Position numbers and translations under genes: made by a program
Source of the DNA: Limnobacter humi
GTDB lineage: Bacteria; Pseudomonadota; Gammaproteobacteria; Burkholderiales; Burkholderiaceae_B
NCBI RefSeq assembly: GCF_024518835.1
Contig: NZ_JANIGO010000002.1
Location: 5,522-69,521, forward strand
Reading direction: 5' to 3'
DNA: 64,000 nucleotides
Shown here: one piece after another, positions 34,574-43,078 of the stretch
How positions within the stretch are numbered: the first letter of the stretch is position 1
Layout: every line of letters starts with the position of its first letter
Notes under the pieces: generated by a model
Databases searched by the model: none
Told to the model about the DNA's origin: nothing
The model's input: the letters and a program-made list of their open reading frames with translations, nothing else

Positions 34574-35959
34574 GTGTTGCCGCTTTCAAAGCCCGTCATG
34601 AACCGACTGACTGTGTGTGTACGATCCCCAGACCTACGAAGCCGCTTGCGCGCAGCAGCCCTGTTGATGCAAACCGAGCTGAGGGAGATACAACTGGAAG
34701 ATTTGTTGAGCCGGCGGCCTTTGCCAGACCACTGGATTGCGGTGGATTCACCCGTGGATGAGCTGGTCAACCTCATCGATCGGCTGAAGGCAGAGGGCAG
34801 GGATCCCGCCACGCAGATCATCCGCTTCATCGATCAACCGTGGCAGACCTATGTGTATCACGATATACCCATTTTTGCGTCGATCGTCGTTCCAGCGGAT
34901 CCATTGTCAACTGTCCAGATTTTGGAAAAGCTGGCCAAGACACAGCCGTTTTCTCTTCAACTGGGTCAGTCAGGCTCATTCACTGAGCCTGATGCGGATA
35001 ACCCATTTCATGCTGATGTTGTCCGATCGCCAGGCATGAGACGGGCAGTGCAGCAACTGACTCGATTGAAAAACCTGACAGTCGACACCGTGTTGCTTGG
35101 ACCGACTGGCGCAGGCAAAGACACCGCCGCGCGTTGGTTGCATCAACAATCCCGCTGCACTGGTCAATTTGTCCACGTGAATTGTGCAGCCTTGCCGGAA
35201 AATTTGTTTGAGGCGGAGTTGTTCGGTGTGAGTGCAGGGGCCTACACAGGTGCCAGCAAAGACAGGCCCGGCAAACTGGAGCTCGCCCACCAAGGTACTT
35301 TGTACCTCGACGAAATCGACAGCCTGAGCTTACCTTGTCAGGCCAAATTGCTGACAGCCCTTCAGTACCGTGGAGCAACACGATTGGGTGGCAATCATTA
35401 TGTCGAGTCAGAGTGCCGGGTGATTGCATCCACGAAGGTGGACTTTCGGGCGTTGATTGATGCAGGGCGCTTTCGTGAAGACCTCTACTTTCGCTTGCAT
35501 GTGTCCCAGGTGCAATTGCCTGCCTTGCGGGACCGTTTGGAAGACATTGTTCCCCTGTATTCGAATTTCCTGAATTTATTTACCCAGCGTTACCAATGCT
35601 CAGCGCCAGTGTTGACGGCAGAGTTGGCCGATCAATTGTTGAGTCATGCCTGGCCAGGCAATGTGCGTGAGCTACAAGCGTGCGCACAGCGGCACGTGAT
35701 TGGATTGGATACCGGGCCGGACGGACTGCCGGCTGCGCATGAGCAGGCACCGCTCAGTTTCAAGGAGCGGGTATCTGCATTCGAACTGGCATTGATACAG
35801 CAAGCGTTGAAGCGACACCAGGGCTGTGCAAAATCAGCCAGTGCTGAACTGGGTTTACCGCTGCACGCCTTGTATTACCGTTTGCGCCGGTATGAACTGG
35901 AATTCAATCCCAGTGGTCGTTCCGATGGAACCAGTCCGTCAGAAATTGCACTCAAATAA
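34574..35959 (+). CDS. Sigma-54-dependent activator without canonical receiver (HrpS-like wiring)
   Basis: A 461-residue AAA+ enhancer-binding protein. From the GTG at 34574: an N-terminal region of about 150 residues with no recognisable receiver phospho-site, Walker A GPTGAGKD (176-183), the sigma-54 contact loop as GAYTGA (222-227, a variant of GAFTGA), Walker B LYLDEI (243-248), the arginine-finger stretch FREDLYFRLHV and a C-terminal Fis-type helix-turn-helix (GCAKSASAELGLPLHALYYR). It would open sigma-54 promoters such as the one before the upstream ECF gene. The GTG 34574 start has AGGA eight bases before it; ATG 34598 is the alternative. The last codons contain the ECF-type promoter of the next gene. 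Confidence 0.87.
   Translation: MLPLSKPVMNRLTVCVRSPDLRSRLRAAALLMQTELREIQLEDLLSRRPLPDHWIAVDSPVDELVNLIDRLKAEGRDPATQIIRFIDQPWQTYVYHDIPIFASIVVPADPLSTVQILEKLAKTQPFSLQLGQSGSFTEPDADNPFHADVVRSPGMRRAVQQLTRLKNLTVDTVLLGPTGAGKDTAARWLHQQSRCTGQFVHVNCAALPENLFEAELFGVSAGAYTGASKDRPGKLELAHQGTLYLDEIDSLSLPCQAKLLTALQYRGATRLGGNHYVESECRVIASTKVDFRALIDAGRFREDLYFRLHVSQVQLPALRDRLEDIVPLYSNFLNLFTQRYQCSAPVLTAELADQLLSHAWPGNVRELQACAQRHVIGLDTGPDGLPAAHEQAPLSFKERVSAFELALIQQALKRHQGCAKSASAELGLPLHALYYRLRRYELEFNPSGRSDGTSPSEIALK
35927..35954 (+). promoter_or_regulatory. HrpL-box-like ECF promoter upstream of the 74-residue gene
   Basis: GGAACC-N15-GCACTCA, preceded by T. The hrp box is GGAACC-N15/16-CCAC-N2-A, so there is one mismatch. 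It sits in the last codons of the activator gene, 25 bases before the small gene. The same string type occurs before the second ECF gene at 37887-37860. Confidence 0.6.
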
Positions 35960-35978
35960 AACCTTTGGAAAACATCTC

Positions 35979-36203
35979 ATGAGCAATTTGCCCAGCAACC
36001 TCATTTCACTCCGTTCCCAAGCCGCAAGCACTGGTGCTGTGGGTGGTGTTGGAGTTTCAGCGGTCAATGCGAGAGTCAACACCTTCGATTCGGTCATGAG
36101 TCGCTTGGCGTCCAAACCCTTGCAGCCTCTGTCAGTCAAGGTGATCAACAGCAATGATTCTTCAGAGGTGTACCTTCGGCAGGACAGTTGTTTGCAGTAT
36201 TGA
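35979..36203 (+). CDS. Small protein (74 residues) downstream of an ECF-type promoter
   Basis: Not recognised. It has no signal peptide or membrane helix. The N-terminal half is rich in Ser, Asn, Ala and Gly (SLRSQAASTGAVGGVGVSAV), followed by a predicted helix (NTFDSVMSRLAS) and a polar tail with one Cys. Composition and size recall type III-secreted small proteins or pilins, but there is no sequence match to support it. ATG 35979 lies about 20 bases after the predicted transcription start; the ribosome-binding site is weak. Probably cotranscribed with the next gene. Confidence 0.5.
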   Translation: MSNLPSNLISLRSQAASTGAVGGVGVSAVNARVNTFDSVMSRLASKPLQPLSVKVINSNDSSEVYLRQDSCLQY

Positions 36204-36220
36204 AGTGGAGTAATCAGCGC

Positions 36221-36565
36221 ATGGCTTCTAATCCCGATGTGATCGAACGTCATTTAACACTGCTTGAGCGTACTCAACCGGGTTTGGGTTGGTTCTCTCT
36301 TCTTCAGCATCAGTCGGCACCCCATGAATTCATCTGGGAACTCCGCTTGAATGAATACCACAGCCGTTGTCATCGAGAATGGCTCGATTATCGGTGGCGA
36401 TTCTTCAGCCTCGCAGGTTCTGCGCTACATTTGCGTAACGTTAATCAACTGGATATTTGTTTGATGCGTACCTTTGATTCGCCAGAGCAAGCTCAACTGG
36501 CGTTCGATCATTGGGTTGATACATTGCTGGGCGAATTGGAAGTGGCCAGCACTGAACGGGCTTGA
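36221..36565 (+). CDS. Small cytosolic protein of unknown function (114 residues)
   Basis: Not recognised. From ATG 36221 with GGAG ten bases upstream, it starts 17 bases after the 74-residue gene. Rich in Trp, Leu and His (LGWFSLLQHQ, HREWLDYRWRFFSL), predicted alpha/beta with a C-terminal amphipathic helix (QAQLAFDHWVDTLLGELE). No signal peptide or membrane helix. It could be an adaptor or chaperone for the preceding small protein, an inference from pairing. Confidence 0.55.
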   Translation: MASNPDVIERHLTLLERTQPGLGWFSLLQHQSAPHEFIWELRLNEYHSRCHREWLDYRWRFFSLAGSALHLRNVNQLDICLMRTFDSPEQAQLAFDHWVDTLLGELEVASTERA

Positions 36566-36605
36566 TCAATTCTGACCCGCTTCATCAACAGCCCCAACGC
36601 GGGCC

Positions 36606-37079
36606 TTAGCCTTCTGCCAAAAATGTCAGTTTGAATGCATATGCAAAATGAACAAATTCCTGAAAGCGTTGCATCAAGTCTTCAGACGAATCTTGAAAGT
36701 GCCCGATCATCTGCAGTCTTGCGGTGGTCGGCCACTGCAGGTCAAGCACGCTGCGCAGGCAATTGTCATGATTTGAAATCGCCAAGGCACTGGCATGTGG
36801 TGTTCGATGAATCAAATCTCTCTGTAGATCCAGCGCCTTTTCAATTTGCCGATTTTGGGTTTCAAGTGATTTCGCCAAACGGCTCAAACGCGCACTGATC
36901 CTGCAAATGTTGTTGGACAGTGGGTAAAGCTCCACACAAAACTGATTCTCAAATTCAATCCGAAAGCTCTGGTTTGTTTGAACGCCAACAAGTTCACCAC
37001 CGCCCATACCCAACTGTTCAAGAATCAAGGCGGTCGTATTCTGTGTTGGGTCTGGGATGCAAGCTTCAGGGGCGTTCAT
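36606..37079 (-). CDS. Small cytosolic protein coupled to the second ECF sigma, CesT-chaperone-like
   Basis: 157 residues, no signal or membrane helix. Its ATG shares one base with the ECF stop (TGATG), so both are translated together, the position normally held by an anti-sigma factor. The pattern (N-terminal helix ALILEQLGM, strands FRIEFENQFCVELYP and ICRISARLSRL, a middle helix, then ARLQMIGHFQDSSEDLMQRF and an aromatic C-terminal helix) resembles class I type III secretion chaperones of the CesT/Tir family. That match is by eye and tentative; a cytosolic anti-sigma or regulator role is equally open. Confidence 0.6.
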   Translation of the reverse strand: MNAPEACIPDPTQNTTALILEQLGMGGGELVGVQTNQSFRIEFENQFCVELYPLSNNICRISARLSRLAKSLETQNRQIEKALDLQRDLIHRTPHASALAISNHDNCLRSVLDLQWPTTARLQMIGHFQDSSEDLMQRFQEFVHFAYAFKLTFLAEG

Positions 37080-37690
37080 CAGTCCATGTATTGATCGTAA
37101 ATGTTTTTCAGCTGTGCTCTGGATCTCGAAATGCGAGATCGAACGGTACCAATCGGGATGCCCAGGATGTCGGCTGTTTCCTGATAGGAGTTTCCATTTT
37201 GAACGACGAGCACCAATGTTTCTCTCAAGTCGGTTGGCAATTTGTCGATCGCGCTTTGCAGCTTGATGCTGAATTCGTTTTTCATGCAATGCGACAGTGG
37301 GTCTGCATCCTCGGCCTGCTCGTTTTCCAGTTCGTCATCGGTGGTGAAATTGAATCGAAACTGTGGGGAGCGGCGTGACATGTTTCGAATGATGTTCAAG
37401 GCAATGCCAAACAGCCATGTTGCGCGCTTGGCGTCACCGCGGAAGCTGTCCCAGCAGCAGTACGCTTCGATCAATGTTTGTTGAAAAACATCCTCGACCG
37501 CATTTTCATCACGAAAGTGTTTGACGATAAAATTCCGCAGGCGTTTGTCCTGTTTGGCAATCAGGCTCTCAAACTCCGAGCGGGTGGTTGTTCCTCGGTC
37601 GGTGTCACACTGCTGGATGGCAGCAATTTTCAAGGGAGTCAGCTTGGGGGTCACGGCAAACCTCTCAACTTGAAATGGGATGGATTGCAT
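37079..37690 (-). CDS. ECF sigma factor, HrpL-like (second copy)
   Basis: A 203-residue ECF sigma factor, a close paralogue of the one at 33890: VEDVFQQTLIEAYCCWDSF, ATWLFGIALNIIRNM, then region 4 YQETADILGIPIGTVRSRIS. GAGG precedes ATG 37690; the in-frame ATG at 37753 is less likely. A HrpL-box-like promoter is 170 bases upstream, so this gene may be transcribed by the first ECF factor or by itself. It is coupled to the chaperone-like gene downstream. Confidence 0.87.
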   Translation of the reverse strand: MQSIPFQVERFAVTPKLTPLKIAAIQQCDTDRGTTTRSEFESLIAKQDKRLRNFIVKHFRDENAVEDVFQQTLIEAYCCWDSFRGDAKRATWLFGIALNIIRNMSRRSPQFRFNFTTDDELENEQAEDADPLSHCMKNEFSIKLQSAIDKLPTDLRETLVLVVQNGNSYQETADILGIPIGTVRSRISRSRAQLKNIYDQYMD

Positions 37691-37859
37691 TGATTCCTCG
37701 GCTTGTATGATTTGATTGAGCCACAAGGGTAGCAATCTCTCAAAAATCGACACCGGGAGTTAATCATTCGAAGCGAGTCACCGGGGTGCAAGTTCTCAAC
37801 GCCACTTAATTGTGTTAACCGCTCCAAGCTTTGGCGCTCCCGGGAATTCATTCATGTTC

Positions 37860-37887
37860 TAGGTGCTTCATCCCCGGAAATGGTTCC
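37860..37887 (-). promoter_or_regulatory. HrpL-box-like ECF promoter upstream of the second ECF sigma gene
   Basis: On the minus strand GGAACC-N15-GCACCTA, the same -35, spacing and -10 form as at 35927. It leaves a leader of about 160 bases before the ECF start, which contains a short open frame (37851 leftwards) of doubtful reality. Confidence 0.6.
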
Positions 37888-37949
37888 GGAAATCGGGAGA
37901 ATCAGCCGGTTGTTGATATCATCCAAGGGTGTTTTCCATTGACCAAGCC

Positions 37950-39911
37950 ATGAGCCAATATCAAGAATCGTCCATCCGTGTTTTGAAAGGTCTGGAGCCA
38001 GTCAAACAGCGCCCCGGCATGTACACCCGTACTGACTGTCCCTTGCATATCATTCAGGAAGTCATCGACAACGCAGCTGACGAAGCCCTGGGCGGGTTCG
38101 GCTCCCGCATCACGGTCACTGTGCATGTGGATGGCAGTGTGTCTGTTCAGGATGAAGGTCGCGGTATTCCCATCGGGTTGCACCCCGAGGAAAAAGTCCC
38201 AGTGATTGAGCTGGTGTTTACTCGCCTGCATGCGGGTGGCAAGTTCAACAAGGCAGATGGTGGTGCTTACCGGTTCTCGGGCGGTTTGCATGGTGTGGGT
38301 GTTTCAGTAACCAACGCGCTGAGTACTCGGCTGGAGGTTGCTGCCGTGCGTGACAAGCAGGTTGGCTCCATGGCATTTTCCGGCGGTGATGTGGTTGAAC
38401 AGCTCAAGGTTCGCCCTCAAACATCGGGTGACCCGAAAAAAGGCACGCTGGTCCGTGTGTGGCCCGACCCAAAATACTTTGACTCGCCCGCTCTACCCAT
38501 GGCTGAACTGGAGCGCCTGTTGCGCAGCAAGGCCGTGCTGCTCAAGGGGGTGGAAGTGGTGCTGGTGATTGAGAAATCGGGTGAAACCCGCAAGTGGAAA
38601 TTTGACGATGGTTTGACAGGCTTTTTGCGTGAAGAATTGATGGAACGCGAGTTGGTTGCACCACTGTTCTCGGGTGACCTCACCGTTGATCTCAAGCGCG
38701 ATGAGGGGTTTGCAGAGGGTGAGGGCGCTGCCTGGGCGCTGGCCTTCGTGACCGAAGGTGCACCGGTGCGTGAAAGTTACGTGAACCTGATTCCAACCCC
38801 GGCGGGCGGTACCCATGAGTCTGGCCTGCGCGAGGCTGTGTTCCAGGCTGTGAAGTTGTTTTGTGAACTGCATTCACTCCTTCCCAAAGGTATCAAGTTG
38901 ATGCCCGACGACATCTTCTCCAAGGCCTGTTTTGTATTGTCGGCCAAGGTGCTCGACCCTCAATTCCAGGGGCAAATCAAGGAACGCCTGAACAGCCGCG
39001 ACGCTGTGAAATTGGTATCGTCATTGGTCCGTCCGGTATTTGAACTGTGGTTGAACCAGCACGTGGAAGACGCCAAGAAAATTGCTGAACTGGCCATCAA
39101 GCAGGCTCAGGCTCGTTCACGCGCTGCTCAAAAAGTGGAAAAGAAAAAGAGTTCCTCGGTGGCGATTTTGCCGGGCAAACTCACCGATTGTGAAAGCACC
39201 GACATCACGTTGAATGAAGTGTTTTTGGTGGAAGGTGATTCAGCAGGTGGCTCTGCCAAAATGGGCCGCGACAAAGAGTTTCAGGCTGTCTTGCCCTTGC
39301 GGGGTAAGGTGTTGAATGCTTGGGAAACCGACAAAGACCGTTTGTTTGCCAACCAGGAAATTCACGATATTTCGGTGGCCATTGGGGTTGATCCGCACGC
39401 CGTGTCAGACGAACCAGACCTGTCTGGTTTGCGCTATGGGAAAATTTGTATTCTGTCAGATGCAGACGTGGATGGCTCGCACATTCAGGTGCTGTTGCTC
39501 ACGCTGTTTTATCGCCATTTTCCAGCGCTCATCCGCCATCGCCATGTGTACGTGGCACGTCCGCCTTTGTTCCGGGTGGATGTGCCCGCCATGGGTAAAA
39601 AACCAGCGCGCAAGCTGTATTGCCTGGACGAAGCTGAGCTGTTCGCGGTGCAAGACAAGCTGGGCAAGGAAGGCGTGAAGGAACACAACATCAAGATCTC
39701 CCGCTTCAAGGGTTTGGGCGAGATGAATGCAGAGCAGTTGTGGGAAACCACGCTGAACCCGGACACCCGTCGATTGTTGCCCGTTACCCTGGGCGAGCTG
39801 GACACAGACCAAACCAATGCCATGATGCACATGCTGATGGGGCGCACCGAGAGTGGCGCGCGCCGCACCTGGCTGGAAGAAAAGGGTAACTTGGTGGATG
39901 TCGATATTTAA
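37950..39911 (+). CDS. parE: DNA topoisomerase IV subunit B
   Basis: A 653-residue GHKL ATPase and TOPRIM subunit of topoisomerase IV, which decatenates daughter chromosomes. ATP-site motifs: EVIDNAADEALGG, DEGRGIPIG and GGLHGVGVSVTNAL. TOPRIM acidic motifs: EGDSAGGSAKMGRD and DADVDGSHIQVLLL. The C-terminus ends LEEKGNLVDVDI. The start at ATG 37950 gives the usual N-terminus (RVLKGLEPVKQRPGMYTRT). parC is not the neighbour; the convergent gene is dnaE2. Confidence 0.96.
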   Translation: MSQYQESSIRVLKGLEPVKQRPGMYTRTDCPLHIIQEVIDNAADEALGGFGSRITVTVHVDGSVSVQDEGRGIPIGLHPEEKVPVIELVFTRLHAGGKFNKADGGAYRFSGGLHGVGVSVTNALSTRLEVAAVRDKQVGSMAFSGGDVVEQLKVRPQTSGDPKKGTLVRVWPDPKYFDSPALPMAELERLLRSKAVLLKGVEVVLVIEKSGETRKWKFDDGLTGFLREELMERELVAPLFSGDLTVDLKRDEGFAEGEGAAWALAFVTEGAPVRESYVNLIPTPAGGTHESGLREAVFQAVKLFCELHSLLPKGIKLMPDDIFSKACFVLSAKVLDPQFQGQIKERLNSRDAVKLVSSLVRPVFELWLNQHVEDAKKIAELAIKQAQARSRAAQKVEKKKSSSVAILPGKLTDCESTDITLNEVFLVEGDSAGGSAKMGRDKEFQAVLPLRGKVLNAWETDKDRLFANQEIHDISVAIGVDPHAVSDEPDLSGLRYGKICILSDADVDGSHIQVLLLTLFYRHFPALIRHRHVYVARPPLFRVDVPAMGKKPARKLYCLDEAELFAVQDKLGKEGVKEHNIKISRFKGLGEMNAEQLWETTLNPDTRRLLPVTLGELDTDQTNAMMHMLMGRTESGARRTWLEEKGNLVDVDI

Positions 39912-39919
39912 TGTCGATG

Positions 39920-39941
39920 CCGGGACTAGCGAAAGTCCCGG
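39920..39941. terminator. Symmetric hairpin between parE and dnaE2
   Basis: CCGGGACT-AGCGAA-AGTCCCGG, 8-bp arms, covering the dnaE2 stop and starting 9 bases after the parE stop. It could serve both convergent transcripts; there is no T-run. Confidence 0.5.
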
Positions 39942-42900
39942 GAGTGAACGGTGAGTTCGGTCAGCAGTGGCGTGTAGTCCACCAGCTTTTTGGCCAGCAG
40001 GCTCACCACTTCCCCCTGCTGTTGCCAAACACCAAACACACCCATCACGGTGGCATTGCGCAATATGTGTCGCTGCTGTTCGGCCAGGTCATTCCAAACA
40101 ATCACATTCACATGTCCGGTTTCGTCTTCCAGATTTAGAAACACAGTGCCTTTGGCTGTGGCCGGGCGTTGACGGTGGGTGATCAGTCCACAGGCCCTGG
40201 CCAGTCGACCATCGGGATAGGTTTTCAAAGTGCTGATGGGCTGTATGCGGTGCTTGCTCAAATGCATCCTCAAGAATGCGATGGGGTGGTGCTCGAGGCT
40301 GGCACCCAGTGATCGATAATCCGCCAGCATGTCTTGCAAAGCCCCCGCCGGTGGCAAGGTCACGGTCGTCTCGGTTTGCCGTGTTTGTTGCAGCAAATCC
40401 CGGTGGTGGTCCAAGCCCGCGCTTTGCCAGACAGCCTGCCGTCGATGCCCGGCCAACACTTTCAGTGCATCGGCGTCTGCCAATGCTTGTAGGTCGCGGC
40501 GGTCCAATTGGGCGCGTTTGCTGAGGTCTTCAACACTGTGAAAGCGACCGGCTTGCCGGGCTTCCACAATGCGTTGTGCTGCTGCCTGTTTCAGGCCGTT
40601 GACACGGTTAAACCCCAGGCGTACCGGATACAAGCAATGGTTGTTGATCAGCCGTGAGCGGGCGTGGTCGTCACGGGTTATTGGGTGTTCCAGGTGACTG
40701 TCGACGCCACTGCATTGTACATCCACAGGCAGTACGTGCACGCCATGCCGTTGGGCATCTTGAATCAGTTGGGCGGGGGCATAAAAGCCCATGGGCTGCG
40801 CATTGAGCAGACCGCACAGAAAAGCATCCGGGTGGTTGCATTTGAGCCATGCAGAGATGTAAACCAGTTTGGCAAAACTGGCGGCATGGCTTTCCGGAAA
40901 ACCGTATTCACCAAAGCCTTCCATTTGCCGAAAAATGCTTTCGGCAAATTCGCGGGTGTATCCGCGTTCCAGCATCCCGCCCACCACGCGATCGTAAAAG
41001 TGGTGCAGGCCACCACGCCGTTTCCAGGCGGCCATGCCGCGGCGAAGCTGGTCGGCTTCACCCGGTGAAAACCCAGCCGCCAGAATGGCAATTTGCATGA
41101 CCTGTTCTTGAAAAATGGGTACACCCAAGGTGCGCTTCAACGCAGCTTTCAGGTCTTCTGACGGGTATTTCACGGCAGCCGGGTTTTGACGACGTTTCAG
41201 GTAGGGGTGCACCATGCCACCCTGAATAGGGCCTGGCCGCACAATGGCCACCTGGATCACCAGGTCGTAAAATTTCTCGGGCCGCAAACGCGGCAGCATC
41301 CCCATTTGGGCCCGGCTTTCCACCTGGAATACACCAATGGTGTCGGCCCGGCTCATCATGCGGTAGGTCTCGGGTTCCTCGGCAGGAATACCTTGCAACG
41401 TCTTGGGCGCCCCAGGCTTGTGCTGCAGCTCATCCAGTGTGAGCCGAATGGCGCTCAACATCCCCAAGGCCAACACATCCACTTTCATCAAGCCCATGGC
41501 ATCCAAGTCGTCCTTGTCCCATTGGATGACGGTGCGCTCCGCCATGGCTGCATTTTCAACCGGGACCAATTCATCCAGATTGTCCCGGGCTATGACAAAG
41601 CCACCCGTGTGTTGCGACAAATGCCTGGGAAAGCGCAGCAGCTCTTCTGCAAAAAACAGGCAGCGACGCACCACAGGGTCCTGTGTATCCAAACCAGCCT
41701 GTTGGGCATGCTCCAGGTTCATCACCCGGTTGTATCCGCCGTCTTGCGAGGTGGCAATCTGTTCAATCAGTTCAGGCGACAGGCCCAAGGCTTTGCCGGC
41801 ATCCCGAATGGCTGAACGCGGGCGGTACACCACCACACTGGCCGCCAGGGCTGCACGGTGCCTGCCATACTTGCGATAGATGTACTGGATCACTTCCTCT
41901 CGCCGACTGTGTTCAAAGTCCACATCAATATCGGGGGGCTCATTGCGCTCACGGCTGATGAAGCGTTCAAACAGCACTGCCATGTCGGCCGGGTTGACTT
42001 CGGTGATGTACAGGCAGTAACACACCACTGAATTGGCGGCGGATCCTCGCCCCTGGCACAGAATATTCTGGCTGCGAGCAAAACGAACAATGTCATGCAC
42101 CGTCAGAAAGTAAGCCTCGTATTGCAGCTCAGCGATCAAGCGCAGTTCGTGGTCCAGCTGTTCCTGAACAGAGGGGGGGATGCCGTTGGGGAAGCGTTGT
42201 CCAGCCCCTTGTTTGACCAGTGCCCGGAGGTACTCTGTTGGGCTCAGGCCTTCGGGGCAAACCTCCCGAGGGTACTGGTATTTGAGCTCGTCCATGGAAA
42301 AGCTGCATTGCGCTGCCCATTGCAGGGTGTTGTCTAGCCAGTCCGTCGGGTAAAGCTGCGCCAATTGGGTACGGGTGTGCAGGCTTCGGCTGCTGTTGGG
42401 CAGCAGTTTGCTGCGCACAGCCTGCAAGCTACCATTGCAGCGGATGGCTGTCAGCAGGTCGTGCAGGGGTTTTCGGTCGGGCGCATGCATCACGGCCCGA
42501 TTGCTGGCCAGCACCGGGCATTGGTATAGGCCAGCCAACGTTCGCAGTTGGGTGGTCCAGGCTGCATCAAAACCTTGCTGGGCCATGTGTGCTGCAATAC
42601 CGATTCTGCCGGTGTACCGGCTGCTGCACCACGCCAGAAAAACCGGGAAACCCGCCTTATTGTGCTCTCGCGGGATTAGTAACAGCAGCAGGCCGGGCAG
42701 GGGGGTGGCCAGGTCGCGGTGGGTGATGGTGTATTGACCTTTGTCTGCACGGGTTCGGGCTCGTGTAATGAGCCTGCACAACTGCGTGTAGCCTTCGCGA
42801 TTTTTGACGAGCAATGCAAAACGTTGACCGGCAAACTCGCCGCTGCTGGACAGTTCAAACTGAGCGCCCACAATCAGATGGATGTGATGCTCTCGGGCGG

Positions 42901-43078
42901 CTTCATGGGCACGCACAATGCCCGCCAGTGAGCATTCATCGGTCACTGCCAGGCTGCGGTAACCCAAGCGGCTGGCCTGCAGCACCAGTTCCTCTGGGTG
43001 GGATGCACCCTTCAAAAAACTGAAGTTGCTGGTGCACAGCAGCTCGGCAAACTCAGGGGGTGTTTGTTCGGTACTCAC
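39926..43078 (-). CDS. dnaE2: Error-prone DNA polymerase III alpha subunit DnaE2 (ImuC)
   Basis: A 1050-residue C-family polymerase for translesion synthesis. The N-terminal PHP domain (AELLCTSNFSFLKGASHPEE), the catalytic acidic motif PPDIDVDFEHSRREE and FGEYGFPESHAASFAKLVYI are visible, with a C-terminal OB-fold (GTVFLNLEDETGHVNVIVW). I choose the GTG at 43078, which overlaps the imuB stop (GTGA) and has GGAG upstream; the frame runs on to 43138 inside imuB. Last gene of lexA-imuA-imuB-dnaE2. Expected to be SOS-induced and to act with ImuB in damage mutagenesis. Confidence 0.94.
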   Translation of the reverse strand: MSTEQTPPEFAELLCTSNFSFLKGASHPEELVLQASRLGYRSLAVTDECSLAGIVRAHEAAREHHIHLIVGAQFELSSSGEFAGQRFALLVKNREGYTQLCRLITRARTRADKGQYTITHRDLATPLPGLLLLLIPREHNKAGFPVFLAWCSSRYTGRIGIAAHMAQQGFDAAWTTQLRTLAGLYQCPVLASNRAVMHAPDRKPLHDLLTAIRCNGSLQAVRSKLLPNSSRSLHTRTQLAQLYPTDWLDNTLQWAAQCSFSMDELKYQYPREVCPEGLSPTEYLRALVKQGAGQRFPNGIPPSVQEQLDHELRLIAELQYEAYFLTVHDIVRFARSQNILCQGRGSAANSVVCYCLYITEVNPADMAVLFERFISRERNEPPDIDVDFEHSRREEVIQYIYRKYGRHRAALAASVVVYRPRSAIRDAGKALGLSPELIEQIATSQDGGYNRVMNLEHAQQAGLDTQDPVVRRCLFFAEELLRFPRHLSQHTGGFVIARDNLDELVPVENAAMAERTVIQWDKDDLDAMGLMKVDVLALGMLSAIRLTLDELQHKPGAPKTLQGIPAEEPETYRMMSRADTIGVFQVESRAQMGMLPRLRPEKFYDLVIQVAIVRPGPIQGGMVHPYLKRRQNPAAVKYPSEDLKAALKRTLGVPIFQEQVMQIAILAAGFSPGEADQLRRGMAAWKRRGGLHHFYDRVVGGMLERGYTREFAESIFRQMEGFGEYGFPESHAASFAKLVYISAWLKCNHPDAFLCGLLNAQPMGFYAPAQLIQDAQRHGVHVLPVDVQCSGVDSHLEHPITRDDHARSRLINNHCLYPVRLGFNRVNGLKQAAAQRIVEARQAGRFHSVEDLSKRAQLDRRDLQALADADALKVLAGHRRQAVWQSAGLDHHRDLLQQTRQTETTVTLPPAGALQDMLADYRSLGASLEHHPIAFLRMHLSKHRIQPISTLKTYPDGRLARACGLITHRQRPATAKGTVFLNLEDETGHVNVIVWNDLAEQQRHILRNATVMGVFGVWQQQGEVVSLLAKKLVDYTPLLTELTVHSRDFR

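Noticed and set aside
37781-37805. A second sigma-54-like string (TGGC...TTGCA, minus strand) near the second ECF gene
   Set aside because: The GG and GC elements are 12 bases apart instead of the required 10.
37651-37851. A 66-codon open frame in the leader of the second ECF sigma gene
   Set aside because: It overlaps the ECF start in another frame and has no ribosome-binding site or recognisable sequence; kept only as a possible leader peptide.
33583-37890. Genomic island integrated at the tRNA-Arg gene
   Set aside because: The ECF locus lies on the 5' side of the tRNA, there is no integrase, and no duplicated tRNA 3' end was seen.
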